Assembly: GCA_022702125.1 (NCBI GenBank) | Contig: JAKOND010000338.1 | Coordinates: 1-45,912 of the forward strand | Source: Burkholderiaceae bacterium | GTDB lineage: Bacteria > Pseudomonadota > Gammaproteobacteria > Burkholderiales > Burkholderiaceae_C | Length of the DNA: 45,912 bases | Reading direction: 5' to 3' | Part shown: positions 31,726 through 40,932 of the stretch, piece after piece | Numbering within the stretch: position 1 is the stretch's first letter | How the letters are laid out: each line of letters starts with the position of its first letter | Translations under genes and position numbers: made by a program | Notes under the pieces: generated by a model | Told to the model about the DNA's origin: nothing | The model's database searches: none | The model's input: only the letters and a program-made list of their open reading frames with translations

Positions 31726-34700
31726 TCATTCGTAGACGATGACGGCGCGTCCGCCGTCGGCCTGGGCGATCCAGTGCTGGAGCGCGGCGTCGGTCGGGTA
31801 GAAGCGGGCGTCCTCGCCCAGCTGGAGTTCGGCGGTGGCGGCGCAGGCGCCGTCGCTGCGGCGCAATTGCAGCCGCACATCGAGGCCGCGCACCAGTTCG
31901 CCGTGCTCGGTGGCCTCGCGCTGCGGCGGGAAGTCCCGGACCATGCGGCGGATGTCGGGCGCATGGCCGTTGACCGCCACCCGCAGAAACTTGCCGAAGC
32001 GGCAGCGCGCGGCGGCCAGGTCCCAGACCTGCTGGACCTGCAGCCGCAGGCCGCCGGAGAAGCGGTCCTGCTGGAGCTTGCCGCTGACGATGACCAGCTC
32101 GTCGTCCTTGAGCAGGCCGCGGGCGGCCTCGATGACGTTGGCGTCGGCGGTGGCCTCGATCACCGCCGACTTGTCGTCGAGCTTGAACAGCGCGAGCTTG
32201 CCGCGCTGGCCGTTAATGACCCGGAAGTCGGTCACGATGCCGGCCAGGGTCTGCGGCTCGCGGCTGTCGATGAGCTCGTCGATCTCGCGTCGGATGAACT
32301 GGCGCACCTCGCCGGCCACCTCGTCGAACAGGTGGCCCGACAGGTAGAAGCCGATGGCGGTCTTCTCGAAGGTCAGCTGCTCCTTGATGCCCCAGGGCGC
32401 GGCGGGCACCAGGTCCGGGTCCTGGGTGCTGGAGCCGTGCGCGTCGTCGTCCTCGCCGCCCATGTCGAACAGACCGCCCTGGTGGACATTGGCGGCGCAG
32501 GTGGCGGCGAAGGCGAAGGCGCGGTCGATCGAGGCGGCCAGGCTGGCGCGGTTGGGCTCGATGGTGTCGAAGGCGCCGGCCTTGACCAGCGCCTCGACGG
32601 CGCGCTTGTTGATGCGGGTGCGGTCGACCCGGCAGCAGAAGTCGTAGAGGCTGGCGAACGGCCCGGTGGCGGCGCCGCGCGGACCCACGCCCCGGCCTTC
32701 GCGGGCGGCGACGATGGCCTCGATGGCCGAGGCGCCGGCGCCCTTGATGGCGCCCAGGCCGTAGCGGACGGTCTTGTCGTCCACCGGCTCGAAGCGGACC
32801 ACGCCGGCGTTGACGTTGGGCGGCTCGAAGGTCATGCCCATCTTCAGGCCGTCCTCGTGCAGCACCCGCAGCTTGTCGGTGTCGTCCATCTCCACCGTCA
32901 TGTTGGCGCAGTAGAACTCGGCCGTGTAGTGCACCTTGAGCCAGCCGGTGTGGTAGGCCAGCAGCGAGTAGGCGGCGGCGTGCGACTTGTTGAAGCCGTA
33001 GCCCGCGAACTTCTCCATCAGGTCGAAGACCTCGTCGGCCTTGTCCTGGGCGATGCCCTTCTCGGCCGCGCCCTTGCGGAAGATCTCGCGGTGCTCGGCC
33101 ATCTCCTCGGCCTTCTTCTTGCCCATCGCGCGGCGCAGCAGGTCGGCGCCGCCGAGCGAGTAGCCGCCCAGGATCTGGGCCGTCTGCATCACCTGCTCCT
33201 GGTAGACCATGATGCCGTAGGTCTCGGACAGCATCTCCTCGACCAGCGGGTGCGGGTACTCCACCTCCTCGCGCCCGTGCTTGCGGGCCACGAAGCTCGG
33301 GATCAGGTCCATCGGGCCGGGGCGGTAGAGGGCGTTGAGGGCAATCAGGTCCTCCAGCCGCGTCGGCCTGGCGTCGCGCAGCATGCCCTGCATGCCGCGG
33401 GATTCGAACTGGAACACCGACTCGGTCTTGCCCTCGGCGAAGAGCTGGTAGGTCCTGCGGTCGTCGAGCGGGATGTTCTCCCAGGCGAACTTCTCCTGGC
33501 CCTTGTGGCGCTTGACGATGAACTCGCGGGCGATCTCCAGGATGGTCAGCGTCGCCAAGCCCAGGAAGTCGAACTTCACCAGGCCGACCGCCTCCACGTC
33601 GTCCTTGTCGTACTGGCTGACGGCCGAGTCGCTGCCGGGCTGCTGGTAGAGCGGGCAGAAGTCGGTGAGCTTGCCCGGCGCGATCAGCACCCCGCCGGCG
33701 TGCATGCCGATGTTGCGGGTCATGCCTTCGAGCTTCTGGGCCAGCTCGACCACGGTGCGCACCTCCTCCTCGCGCTCGATGCGGTCGGCGAGCACCGGCT
33801 CCATCTCGATGGCGTAGTTGTTCTTGTCGCCCGGCGGCTTCGGGTTCGGCGGGTACTGGATGGTGACCGGCTGGCCCGGCTTGTTGGGGATGAGCTTCGA
33901 GATGCCGTCGCAGAAGGTGTAGCTCATGTCCAGCACCCGGCCCACGTCGCGGATGGCGGCGCGGGCGGCCATGGTGCCGAAGGTGGCGATCTGGCTGACG
34001 GCGTTGCGGCCGTACTTGTCCTTGACGTAGTCGATGACCCGGTCGCGGTTGCTCTGGCAGAAATCGATGTCGAAGTCGGGCATGGACACCCGCTCCGGGT
34101 TCAGGAAGCGCTCGAACAGCAGCTTGTACTGCAGCGGGTCCAAGTCGGTGATCTTGAGCGCGTAGGCCACCAGCGAGCCGGCGCCCGAGCCCCGGCCCGG
34201 GCCGACCGGGCAGCCGTTCTCCTTGGCCCAGCCGATGAAATCGCCCACGATCAGGAAGTAGCCCGGGAAGCCCATCTTCAGGATCACGCCGATCTCGAAT
34301 TCGAGCCGCTCGACGTAGGTGGGGCGCTGCTTCTCGCGTTCCTCGGGCTTGGGGAACAGGTGGACCAGGCGCTCCTCCAGCCCCTCGAAGGAGGCGACGC
34401 GGAAGTACTCGCCGATCGGCATGCCGCCGGGCGTCGGGAAGTCGGGCAGCTGCGGCTTGACCAGGTCGAGCACCAGGCTGCAGCGCTTGGCGATCTCCAC
34501 CGTGTTGGCGATGGCCGAGGGGATGTCGGCGAACAGCGCCTCCATCTGGGCGCTGCTCTTGAAGTACTGCTCGCGGGTGAATTTGCGCACCCGGCGCGGG
34601 TTGCTCAGGATCTCGCCCTCGGAGATGCAGACGCGCGCCTCGTGCGACTCGTAGTCGTCGTAGGTCTGGAACTGCACCGGGTGGGTGGCCACCACCGGCA

Positions 34701-35271
34701 GCTGCATCCGGGCGGCCAGGCGCACGGCGGCGACCACTTGCGGCTCGTCGTCCGGACGGCCGGCGCGCTGCAGCTCCAGGTAGAAGCGGCCGGGGAAGAT
34801 GCCGGCCAGCTGCCGCGCGGCGGCTTCGGCGCGGGCGGTGTCGCCCTGCACCAGCGCCTGGCCGACCGGGCCGGCCTGGGCGCCGGACAGCGCGATCAGG
34901 CCCTCCTGCAGCTCGCGCAGGCAGGCGAGCGAGACGACGGCCTGGTTCTTGACCACGTTCTGCGTCCAGGCGCGGGCCAGCATCTCCGACAGGTTCAGGT
35001 AGCCGGTGCGGTTCTGCACCAGCACGATGATGCGGGTGGTGGCGCCGGGGTTGGAGCCCAGGCCCTCGATGTGGATCTCGGCGCCCAGCACCGGCTTGAC
35101 GCCCTTGCCGCGGGCTTCCTTGTAGAACTTGACCCCGCCGAAGAGGTTGCTCAGGTCGGTGATCGCGAGGGCGGGCTGGCCGTCCTTGGCGGCGGCCTTG
35201 ACGATATCGTCGATGCGGTTGGTGCCGTCGACGACGGAGAACTCGGTATGGAGGCGCAGGTGGACGAACAT
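31726..35271 (-). CDS. dnaE: DNA polymerase III subunit alpha
   Basis: The 1181-residue replicative polymerase catalytic subunit; E. coli DnaE has 1160. The N-terminal PHP domain begins FVHLRLHTEFSVVDGTNRID. The palm carries GPGRGSGAGSLVAYALKITD and the catalytic aspartates in MPDFDIDFCQSNRDRVIDYV (near 400). A helix-hairpin-helix region (FNKSHAAAYSLLAYHTGWLK onward), an OB fold and a C-terminal tau-binding domain follow. It is a single-gene unit divergent from nothing obvious, with clpS downstream 72 bases away. The start ATG 35271 is the family start. Confidence 0.97.
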   Translation of the reverse strand: MFVHLRLHTEFSVVDGTNRIDDIVKAAAKDGQPALAITDLSNLFGGVKFYKEARGKGVKPVLGAEIHIEGLGSNPGATTRIIVLVQNRTGYLNLSEMLARAWTQNVVKNQAVVSLACLRELQEGLIALSGAQAGPVGQALVQGDTARAEAAARQLAGIFPGRFYLELQRAGRPDDEPQVVAAVRLAARMQLPVVATHPVQFQTYDDYESHEARVCISEGEILSNPRRVRKFTREQYFKSSAQMEALFADIPSAIANTVEIAKRCSLVLDLVKPQLPDFPTPGGMPIGEYFRVASFEGLEERLVHLFPKPEEREKQRPTYVERLEFEIGVILKMGFPGYFLIVGDFIGWAKENGCPVGPGRGSGAGSLVAYALKITDLDPLQYKLLFERFLNPERVSMPDFDIDFCQSNRDRVIDYVKDKYGRNAVSQIATFGTMAARAAIRDVGRVLDMSYTFCDGISKLIPNKPGQPVTIQYPPNPKPPGDKNNYAIEMEPVLADRIEREEEVRTVVELAQKLEGMTRNIGMHAGGVLIAPGKLTDFCPLYQQPGSDSAVSQYDKDDVEAVGLVKFDFLGLATLTILEIAREFIVKRHKGQEKFAWENIPLDDRRTYQLFAEGKTESVFQFESRGMQGMLRDARPTRLEDLIALNALYRPGPMDLIPSFVARKHGREEVEYPHPLVEEMLSETYGIMVYQEQVMQTAQILGGYSLGGADLLRRAMGKKKAEEMAEHREIFRKGAAEKGIAQDKADEVFDLMEKFAGYGFNKSHAAAYSLLAYHTGWLKVHYTAEFYCANMTVEMDDTDKLRVLHEDGLKMGMTFEPPNVNAGVVRFEPVDDKTVRYGLGAIKGAGASAIEAIVAAREGRGVGPRGAATGPFASLYDFCCRVDRTRINKRAVEALVKAGAFDTIEPNRASLAASIDRAFAFAATCAANVHQGGLFDMGGEDDDAHGSSTQDPDLVPAAPWGIKEQLTFEKTAIGFYLSGHLFDEVAGEVRQFIRREIDELIDSREPQTLAGIVTDFRVINGQRGKLALFKLDDKSAVIEATADANVIEAARGLLKDDELVIVSGKLQQDRFSGGLRLQVQQVWDLAAARCRFGKFLRVAVNGHAPDIRRMVRDFPPQREATEHGELVRGLDVRLQLRRSDGACAATAELQLGEDARFYPTDAALQHWIAQADGGRAVIVYE

Positions 35272-35386
35272 GGCCCGATTGTAGGAAACCGGCCCTGCCC
35301 GACCGGCATGCCCCGGCGCGCGGGCGGGGCGGCGGGGCCGGTCCGCCGGCTCCCGTCCGATGGTGCTAGGGGATGGCGCCCGGAGC

Positions 35387-35833
35387 CTAGCGCGGCTTCT
35401 TCAGGCTGCGCGCCAGCTCGGCGAAACCCTGGATCAGCTCGGCGTGGGCGGCGGCGTAGTCCACCCCGCCGAACTCCCGCGCCACCGGATGCTCGGCCTG
35501 GCTGCGGGCCGCCTCCGCCCGCGCCGCGTCCAGCTCGGCGCTGCGCACCGCCACGTCGGCCAGCACCGTCACCCGGTCGGGCTGCACTTCCAGGTAGCCG
35601 CCGGAGACGTACACCCGCAGCGGTTCGCCCTGCACCGGATCGATGCGGACCATGCCCTCGCGCAGGCGGGTCAGCAGCGGCAGGTGGCGCGGCAGGATGC
35701 CCAGTTCGCCCTCGGTGCCCGGCACCACCACCATCCGGGCCTCGCCCGACCAGACGGTGCCGGCCGGGTTGGCGATCTCCAGGTGCAGGGACGTCGGCGG
35801 GGCGGAGGGGCTGTCGGAAACCGGAGAAGGCAT
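35387..35833 (-). CDS. Orphan F1 ATP synthase epsilon (AtpC)-like protein
   Basis: A 148-residue protein with both epsilon-subunit domains: the beta sandwich ([20 protein letters not shown], then [20 protein letters not shown], then [20 protein letters not shown]) and the C-terminal helical hairpin (from [18 protein letters not shown] to the end). Epsilon binds gamma in F1 and inhibits ATP hydrolysis. No other ATP synthase gene is near; atpC normally ends the atp operon. ATG 35833 has GAGGAT 9 bases upstream; the frame is open further up to 35971. The first 14 residues are a Ser/Pro-rich extension. It could be a second, diverged epsilon, or the only one if the main operon lacks it. Confidence 0.82.
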   Translation of the reverse strand: MPSPVSDSPSAPPTSLHLEIANPAGTVWSGEARMVVVPGTEGELGILPRHLPLLTRLREGMVRIDPVQGEPLRVYVSGGYLEVQPDRVTVLADVAVRSAELDAARAEAARSQAEHPVAREFGGVDYAAAHAELIQGFAELARSLKKPR

Positions 35834-35942
35834 GGAAGGGGATCCTCGGCGGGGATGGCGGAGCGCATGGGGGCGGCCTGGCGACCGGACGATTGTGGCC
35901 CGTCCGGATGGGGGTTCCGGCGACGTTCCTACAATCCGGACC

Positions 35943-36770
35943 ATGCCTGAATCGCGCGACATCCTCAACATTTCCGCCTATCTTTTCACCCCCGTCGCCG
36001 ATGCGGACGCGCTGCGGACGGTCCTGCTCGGCCGGGCCCGGGACGCCGACCTGAAGGGCACGATCCTGATTGCCGAGGAAGGCATCAACCTCTTCCTGGC
36101 CGGCCCGGCGGACGCGGTGCGCGGCTTCGTCGGCCTGCTGCGGGCCGACGCGCGCTTCGCCGCGCTCGAACCGAAGGAGAGCTGGTCCGCGCGCCAGCCG
36201 TTCCGCAAGATGCTGGTCAAGGTCAAGCGCGAAATCATCCGCATGGACCACCCCGCCATCCGGCCCGCCGCCGGCCGGGCGCCGGCGGTGGACGCCCGCA
36301 CCGTGCGCCGCTGGCTCGGGCAGGGCCACGACGACGCCGGCCGCCCGGTGGTCGCGCTCGACACCCGCAACGCCTTCGAGGTGGACCACGGCACCTTCGA
36401 GGGCGCCATCGACTGGCGCATCGAGAAGTTCACCGAATTCCCCGCCGCCCTGCGGGCGCACCGCGACGAACTCGCAGGCAAGACGGTGGTGAGCTTCTGC
36501 ACCGGCGGCATCCGCTGCGAGAAGGCGGCCATCCTGATGGCCGAGGAAGGCGTGGAACACGTCTACCAGCTCGAAGGCGGCATCCTGAAATACTTCGAGG
36601 AGACCGACGGCGCACACTACCGGGGCAGCTGCTTCGTCTTCGACGAGCGCCGGGCGCTGGCGGCCGACCTGTCGACCGCGCCCGCACCGACACCAGCGCC
36701 TGCAGGCGCTGTCGCCGCCGATGCCGGGGCCGACGGCGCCCGCACCGCGCATTTGCTACAGAATCCCTAG
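35943..36770 (+). CDS. trhO: Rhodanese-domain protein, TrhO (tRNA uridine 34 hydroxylase) type
   Basis: A 275-residue protein. The N-terminal acylphosphatase-like domain (about 1-100) has [19 protein letters not shown] and the [16 protein letters not shown] segment. The rhodanese domain has [20 protein letters not shown] and the active loop [10 protein letters not shown] with Cys 186. TrhO (YceA) makes 5-hydroxyuridine at the tRNA wobble position with prephenate-independent chemistry using oxygen. E. coli TrhO has 350 residues; this form ends soon after [11 protein letters not shown] and finishes with an Ala/Pro-rich tail, lacking the C-terminal cysteine region. The start ATG 35943 is the family start. 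It is divergent from the epsilon-like gene across 109 bases. Confidence 0.85.
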   Translation: MPESRDILNISAYLFTPVADADALRTVLLGRARDADLKGTILIAEEGINLFLAGPADAVRGFVGLLRADARFAALEPKESWSARQPFRKMLVKVKREIIRMDHPAIRPAAGRAPAVDARTVRRWLGQGHDDAGRPVVALDTRNAFEVDHGTFEGAIDWRIEKFTEFPAALRAHRDELAGKTVVSFCTGGIRCEKAAILMAEEGVEHVYQLEGGILKYFEETDGAHYRGSCFVFDERRALAADLSTAPAPTPAPAGAVAADAGADGARTAHLLQNP

Positions 36771-36837
36771 CTTCAGGCCCGGGCGACTCCTTGTCTGGCG
36801 CCTGATCCGAGCCTCATTTCCAGCCTGGAACGAATGC

Positions 36838-37251
36838 ATGCCGACCTCCCACGCCTCCGCCGCCCCCGACCTTCCCGCATCGCAGGACGACCTCCCCGCG
36901 GGCATCGTGCTCTTCGGCCACGGCTCGCGCGACCCGCTGTGGCGCATGCCGATCGAGTCGGTGGCCGAGCGCATCCGCGAACAGCAGCCCGGGGTGCCGG
37001 TGCGCTGCGCCTACCTGGAGCTGACGGAGCCGGACCTGCAGACCGCCTGCGACGACCTGGCGGCCGGCGGCGTGCGCGCGGTGCGCATCCTGCCGATGTT
37101 CCTGGGGGTGGGGCGGCATGCGCGGGAAGACCTGCCGGCCCTGGTGGAGGCGGTGCGGGCGCGGCACCCGGGCCTGCGCGTCGAGCTGCGCCGCGCGGTC
37201 GGGGAGGAGCCGCAACTGCTCGACCTGCTGGCGACGCTGGCGCGCGGCTGA
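36838..37251 (+). CDS. CbiX/SirB sirohydrochlorin chelatase-like protein
   Basis: A 137-residue single-domain chelatase. After a 20-residue leader it shows GIVLFGHGSRDPLWRMP with the metal-binding His, then AYLELTEPDLQTACDDL and RILPMFLGVGRHAREDLPAL, the CbiX/SirB small form. It would insert Fe into sirohydrochlorin for siroheme (sulfite reductase), or Co for cobalamin. The CysB-type regulator 67 bases downstream favours siroheme, which is an inference. Start ATG 36838; another ATG at 36834 is out of frame. Confidence 0.85.
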   Translation: MPTSHASAAPDLPASQDDLPAGIVLFGHGSRDPLWRMPIESVAERIREQQPGVPVRCAYLELTEPDLQTACDDLAAGGVRAVRILPMFLGVGRHAREDLPALVEAVRARHPGLRVELRRAVGEEPQLLDLLATLARG

Positions 37252-37318
37252 CGGCCCGTGCGTGCGCGGCGGGCCGGCACATAATCGATCGCCTGCCTAC
37301 TCCCGCACTCCCTCCTTC

Positions 37319-38260
37319 ATGAATCTCCACCAGTTCCGCTTCGTCCAGGAAGCCGTGCGCCGCAACCTCAACCTGACCGAGGCGGCCAAGTCGCTGCACA
37401 CCTCGCAGCCGGGGGTGTCGAAGGCGATCATCGAGCTGGAGGAGGAACTCGGCGTGGAGATCTTCGCGCGCCACGGCAAGCGGCTCAAGCGGGTGACCGA
37501 GCCCGGCGAGCACGTGCTGCGCAGCATCGAGCTGATCATGCGCGAGGTGGGCAACTTGAAGCGCATCGGCGAGCAGTTCAGCGCCCAGGACAGCGGCACC
37601 CTGTCCATCGCCACCACCCACACCCAGGCGCGTTACGTGCTGCCGGTGCCGGTGGCGCGGCTGCGCGAGACCTACCCGAAGGTCAACGTCAGCCTGCACC
37701 AGGGCTCGCCCGACCAGGTGGCGCGGATGGTGATCGAGGAGATCGCCGAGATCGGCATCGCCACCGAATCGCTCTCGGGCTACAGCGAGCTGGTGACGCT
37801 GCCCTGCTACGAATGGCAGCACGTGCTGGTGGTGCCGGCGGGCCATCCGCTGGCGCAGGTCGAGCGCATCGCGCTGGAGGACCTGGCGCGCGAGCCGATC
37901 ATCACCTACCACCCGTCCTTCACCGGCCGCACCCGCATCGACCAGGCCTTCGCCGCGCGCAAGCTGCAGCCGCGCATCGCGCTGGAGGCCATCGACTCGG
38001 ACGTCATCAAGACCTACGTGCGGCTCGGCCTGGGCATCGGCATCGTGGCCGAGATGGCGGTGCGCGACGACTCCAACGCCGACCTGGCCGTGCGCCCGCT
38101 GGGCCAGCTGTTCGGCCAGAACGTGGCGCGGGTGGCCTTCAAGCGCAGCGCCTACCTGCGCAATTTCGTGTTCCGCTTCGCCGAGCTGCTGAGCGACCGG
38201 CTCAGCCGCGACCTGATCGCGCGCGCGCTCAGCGGCCGCTCCGACGACTTCGAGCTATGA
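37319..38260 (+). CDS. CysB/Cbl-type LysR regulator
   Basis: A 313-residue LysR protein with the CysB-group N-terminus MNLHQFRFVQEAVRRNLNLT and recognition helix HTSQPGVSKAIIELEEELGV, and an effector domain from GTLSIATTHTQARYVLP, the stretch where CysB holds sulfate or N-acetylserine. CysB and Cbl activate sulfur assimilation genes when cysteine or sulfate is short. The start ATG 37319 is the family start. The aminotransferase gene begins in its stop codon (ATGA), an unusual coupling of a regulator with a metabolic enzyme. The chelatase, the aminotransferase and nearby metNIQ suggest a sulfur role. Confidence 0.88.
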   Translation: MNLHQFRFVQEAVRRNLNLTEAAKSLHTSQPGVSKAIIELEEELGVEIFARHGKRLKRVTEPGEHVLRSIELIMREVGNLKRIGEQFSAQDSGTLSIATTHTQARYVLPVPVARLRETYPKVNVSLHQGSPDQVARMVIEEIAEIGIATESLSGYSELVTLPCYEWQHVLVVPAGHPLAQVERIALEDLAREPIITYHPSFTGRTRIDQAFAARKLQPRIALEAIDSDVIKTYVRLGLGIGIVAEMAVRDDSNADLAVRPLGQLFGQNVARVAFKRSAYLRNFVFRFAELLSDRLSRDLIARALSGRSDDFEL

Positions 38261-39438
38261 CCTCCATGGCCCTTTCCCCTCCTTCCTCCCCCGCCACGCC
38301 CGCGCTGCGCACCAAGCTGCCCGCCGTGGGCACGACGATCTTCACCGTCATGTCCGCGCTCGCCGCCGAGACCGGCGCGGTCAACCTCGGGCAGGGCTTC
38401 CCGGACTTCGACTGCGATCCGGCGCTGGTCGAGGCGGTCGCCGCGGCGATGCGCGCCGGCGCCAACCAGTACCCGCCGATGGCCGGCGTGCCCGCGCTGC
38501 GCGAGGCGGTCGCCGGCAAGATCGAGGCGATGCACGGCCGCCGCTACGATCCCGGCACCGAGATCACCATCACCGCCGGCGCCACCCAGGCCATCCTGAC
38601 CGCGATCCTCGCGGTGGTGCGGCCGGGCGACGAGGTGATCGTGCTGGAGCCCTGCTACGACAGCTACGTGCCCAACATCGAGCTGGCCGGCGGCACGGTG
38701 GTGCGGGTGCCGCTGACGCCGGGCAGCTTCCGGCCCGACTTCGGCCGCATCGCCGCCGCGCTCACGCCGCGCACCCGCGCCCTCATCGTCAACACGCCGC
38801 ACAACCCCGGCGCCACCGTCTGGACGCGCGAGGAGATGCTGCGGCTCGAAGCGCTGCTGGCGCCGACCGAGACGCTGCTGATCAGCGACGAGGTCTACGA
38901 GCACATGGCCTTCGACCGGGAGCACGAGAGCGCCTCGCGCTTCCCGGGGCTGGCGGCGCGGGCCTTCGTGGTGTCGAGCTTCGGCAAGACCTTCCACGTT
39001 ACCGGCTGGAAGGTCGGCTACGTGGCGGCGCCCCCGGCGCTGACGACCGAATTCCGCAAGGTGCACCAGTTCAACGTGTTCACCGTCAACACGCCGATGC
39101 AGCACGGCCTGGCCGCCTACCTGCGCGACCCGGCGCCCTACCGCGGCCTGCCCGGTTTCTACCGGGCCAAGCGCGACCTGTTCCGCGACGGCATCGCCCG
39201 CACGCGGCTGCGGCTGCTGCCGGGCGAAGGCACCTACTTCCAATGCGTGGACATCTCGGACGTCACCGACCTGGACGAGGCCGCGTTCTGCCAGTGGCTG
39301 ACCCGCGAGCGGGGCGTGGCGGCGATTCCGCTGTCGGCCTTCTACGGCGACGGCTTCGACCAGCGGGTGGTGCGCTTCTGCTTCGCCAAGAAGGACGAGA
39401 CCCTGCACACGGCGCTGGATCGACTGCGCCGACTCTGA
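38257..39438 (+). CDS. Methionine-type aminotransferase (class I/II PLP)
   Basis: A 393-residue fold type I aminotransferase. It has AVNLGQGFPDFDCDPALVEA near 40, NQYPPMAGVPALREAV near 70, TPHNPGATVWTREEM, LISDEVYEHMAFD and the PLP lysine in SSFGKTFHVTGWKVGY near 247. This matches the YbdL methionine aminotransferase / kynurenine aminotransferase branch, which transfers amino groups from Met, Phe or Tyr to oxo acids. The start ATG 38257 overlaps the regulator stop; ATG 38266 is an alternative. The methionine importer on the opposite strand supports a Met-related role, which is an inference. Confidence 0.85.
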   Translation: MTSMALSPPSSPATPALRTKLPAVGTTIFTVMSALAAETGAVNLGQGFPDFDCDPALVEAVAAAMRAGANQYPPMAGVPALREAVAGKIEAMHGRRYDPGTEITITAGATQAILTAILAVVRPGDEVIVLEPCYDSYVPNIELAGGTVVRVPLTPGSFRPDFGRIAAALTPRTRALIVNTPHNPGATVWTREEMLRLEALLAPTETLLISDEVYEHMAFDREHESASRFPGLAARAFVVSSFGKTFHVTGWKVGYVAAPPALTTEFRKVHQFNVFTVNTPMQHGLAAYLRDPAPYRGLPGFYRAKRDLFRDGIARTRLRLLPGEGTYFQCVDISDVTDLDEAAFCQWLTRERGVAAIPLSAFYGDGFDQRVVRFCFAKKDETLHTALDRLRRL

Positions 39439-39553
39439 GAACATCGGCCCCGGCACGCCGCGCGCCCGTCCCATCGGCCGCGGCGGAGTCGTCGGCAGGC
39501 CGGCACTGCGCAATCCCGCGCACGGCGGGGCCTGCCGCTGCAGGGGAGATTCC

Positions 39554-39958
39554 ATGAACACATCGGACGACGCGGGCAAGCTGGTGCTGCGGGTGGCACT
39601 GGGCGTATTGATACTGCTGCACGGCATCTACAAGATCGGCACGGGCGTCGGCGGCATCGCCGGCATGCTCCAGGGCCACGGACTGCCGGGCGCCCTGGCC
39701 TACCTGGTGTACGTGGGCGAGGTGGTCGCCCCGTTGCTGCTGATCCTCGGCGTCCTGACCCGGCCGGCGGCCTGGATCATCGTGGTCAACATGCTGTTCG
39801 CCTTCGGACTGGTGCACATGCAGGACCTGACGGCCCGGGGCGGCAGCGGCGGCTGGAAGCTCGAACTGCAGGGCATGTACCTGTTCGGCGCGCTGGCGGT
39901 CGCCCTGCTGGGCGCGGGGCGCTACAGCCTGGGCGGCACGCGCAGCCGCCTGAACTGA
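39554..39958 (+). CDS. DoxX family membrane protein
   Basis: A 134-residue inner-membrane protein with four predicted helices (about 8-25, 48-66, 72-90 and 105-122). The N-terminal LVLRVALGVLILLHGIYKI with its helix-end His, and YVGEVVAPLLLILGVLTRPA, are typical of DoxX. The function is poorly known; some relatives work with redox proteins. GGGGAGATTCC precedes ATG 39554. A 115-base spacer separates it from the aminotransferase, and a terminator follows. Confidence 0.85.
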   Translation: MNTSDDAGKLVLRVALGVLILLHGIYKIGTGVGGIAGMLQGHGLPGALAYLVYVGEVVAPLLLILGVLTRPAAWIIVVNMLFAFGLVHMQDLTARGGSGGWKLELQGMYLFGALAVALLGAGRYSLGGTRSRLN

Positions 39959-39971
39959 GCCCGCACGGCAC

Positions 39972-39996
39972 GACGCCGGCGGGTGCCGGCGTCTTT
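39972..39996 (+). terminator. Terminator after the DoxX gene
   Basis: GACGCCGGC (39972-39980) and GCCGGCGTC (39985-39993) form a perfect 9-bp stem with a GGGT loop, followed by TTT. It is 14 bases after the DoxX stop, between convergent genes. Confidence 0.6.
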
Positions 39997-40054
39997 CGGG
40001 GAGCCTCGCGCGGAAGCGGGGCCTATCCCCGCCGCTCCCGCCGTCTCCGCCGGA

Positions 40055-40873
40055 TCACTTCAGGAAATCCGGCTTGGCGTAGCCGGGGAAGCGCTGGTCC
40101 ACCACCGCGTTGAATTCCTTCGAGCGGAAGGCCTCGGCGATGTCCTTCGCCCAGGGCGCGTCCTTGTCGGCCCGCTTGACCGCCACCACGTTCAGGTAGT
40201 AATCGGGCGTCTTCTCCAGCTTCACGGCTTCCTTGAGCTTCAGGCCCGAGGCGACCGCGAAGTTGCCGGTGACGACCGCGTACTCGGCGTCGCCGAGCGA
40301 GCGCGGCAGCTGCGCGGCCTCCAGCGGGATGAACTTGAGCTTGTGCGGGTTCTCGGCCAGGTCCTTCTCGGAGGCGCGCAGCGGATCGATGCCGTCCTTG
40401 ATCTTGACCAGGCCGTTGGCCTGCAGCATCGTCAGCGCGCGCGCCAGGTTGGCCGGGTCGTTCGGCAGCGTCACCCGGTCGCCGTCGCGCACCTCTTCCA
40501 GCGTCTTGCGCTTGGTCGAGTAGACGCCCAGCGGCGCGATCGGGCCGGAGACGATGTCCACCAGGTCGAGCTTCTGGTCGGCGGCGAATTTCTTCAGGTA
40601 GACCAGGTGCTGGAAGAAGTTGGCGTCGAGCGCGCCCTGGGCCAGCGCGTTGTTGGGCTGCACGTAGTCGTTGAACTCGACCAGCTTGACCTGGTAGCCC
40701 TTCTTCTCCAGCTGCGGGACGATGCCCCACTTGAGCTGGTCGAAGTTGGAGCCGGCGGTCGCGCCGATGGTCAGCGTCTTCTTGGCGGCCGGCTGCGCGC
40801 GGGCGGACAGGCCGGCGACGGCCAGCGAGGCGGCGACGAGGCCCAGGGCCAGGGTGCGGCGGAGAACTTGCAT
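40055..40873 (-). CDS. metQ: Methionine ABC transporter substrate-binding protein
   Basis: A 272-residue periplasmic NlpA-family receptor. Residues 1-26 are a signal peptide (RRTLALGLVAASLAVAG, cleavage near ARA). There is no lipobox cysteine, unlike E. coli MetQ, so it is likely soluble. The mature part starts LTIGATAGSNFDQLKWGIVP and has YVQPNNALAQGALDANFFQH, ISGPIAPLG-like VSGPIAPLGVYSTKRK, and VTLPNDPANLARALTMLQ. The start ATG 40873 is chosen for the signal peptide. It is last in metN-metI-metQ. Confidence 0.94.
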   Translation of the reverse strand: MQVLRRTLALGLVAASLAVAGLSARAQPAAKKTLTIGATAGSNFDQLKWGIVPQLEKKGYQVKLVEFNDYVQPNNALAQGALDANFFQHLVYLKKFAADQKLDLVDIVSGPIAPLGVYSTKRKTLEEVRDGDRVTLPNDPANLARALTMLQANGLVKIKDGIDPLRASEKDLAENPHKLKFIPLEAAQLPRSLGDAEYAVVTGNFAVASGLKLKEAVKLEKTPDYYLNVVAVKRADKDAPWAKDIAEAFRSKEFNAVVDQRFPGYAKPDFLK

Positions 40874-40932
40874 GGGAGACGATCCTTGGAACGAAGAAAA
40901 ACGAAAGAACGGAGGGGCGGAAGGACGGGCGG

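Noticed and set aside
31306-36054. Plus-strand open frame of 1582 codons opposite clpS, dnaE and the epsilon-like gene
   Set aside because: It spans several well-supported genes on the other strand and reads as Leu/Val/Gly/Gln/His-rich nonsense without domains.
39494-39536. GGCAGGCC ... GGCCTGCC inverted repeat before the DoxX gene
   Set aside because: The stem is 8 bp with a 27-base loop and no T-tract; expected by chance in DNA of this GC content.
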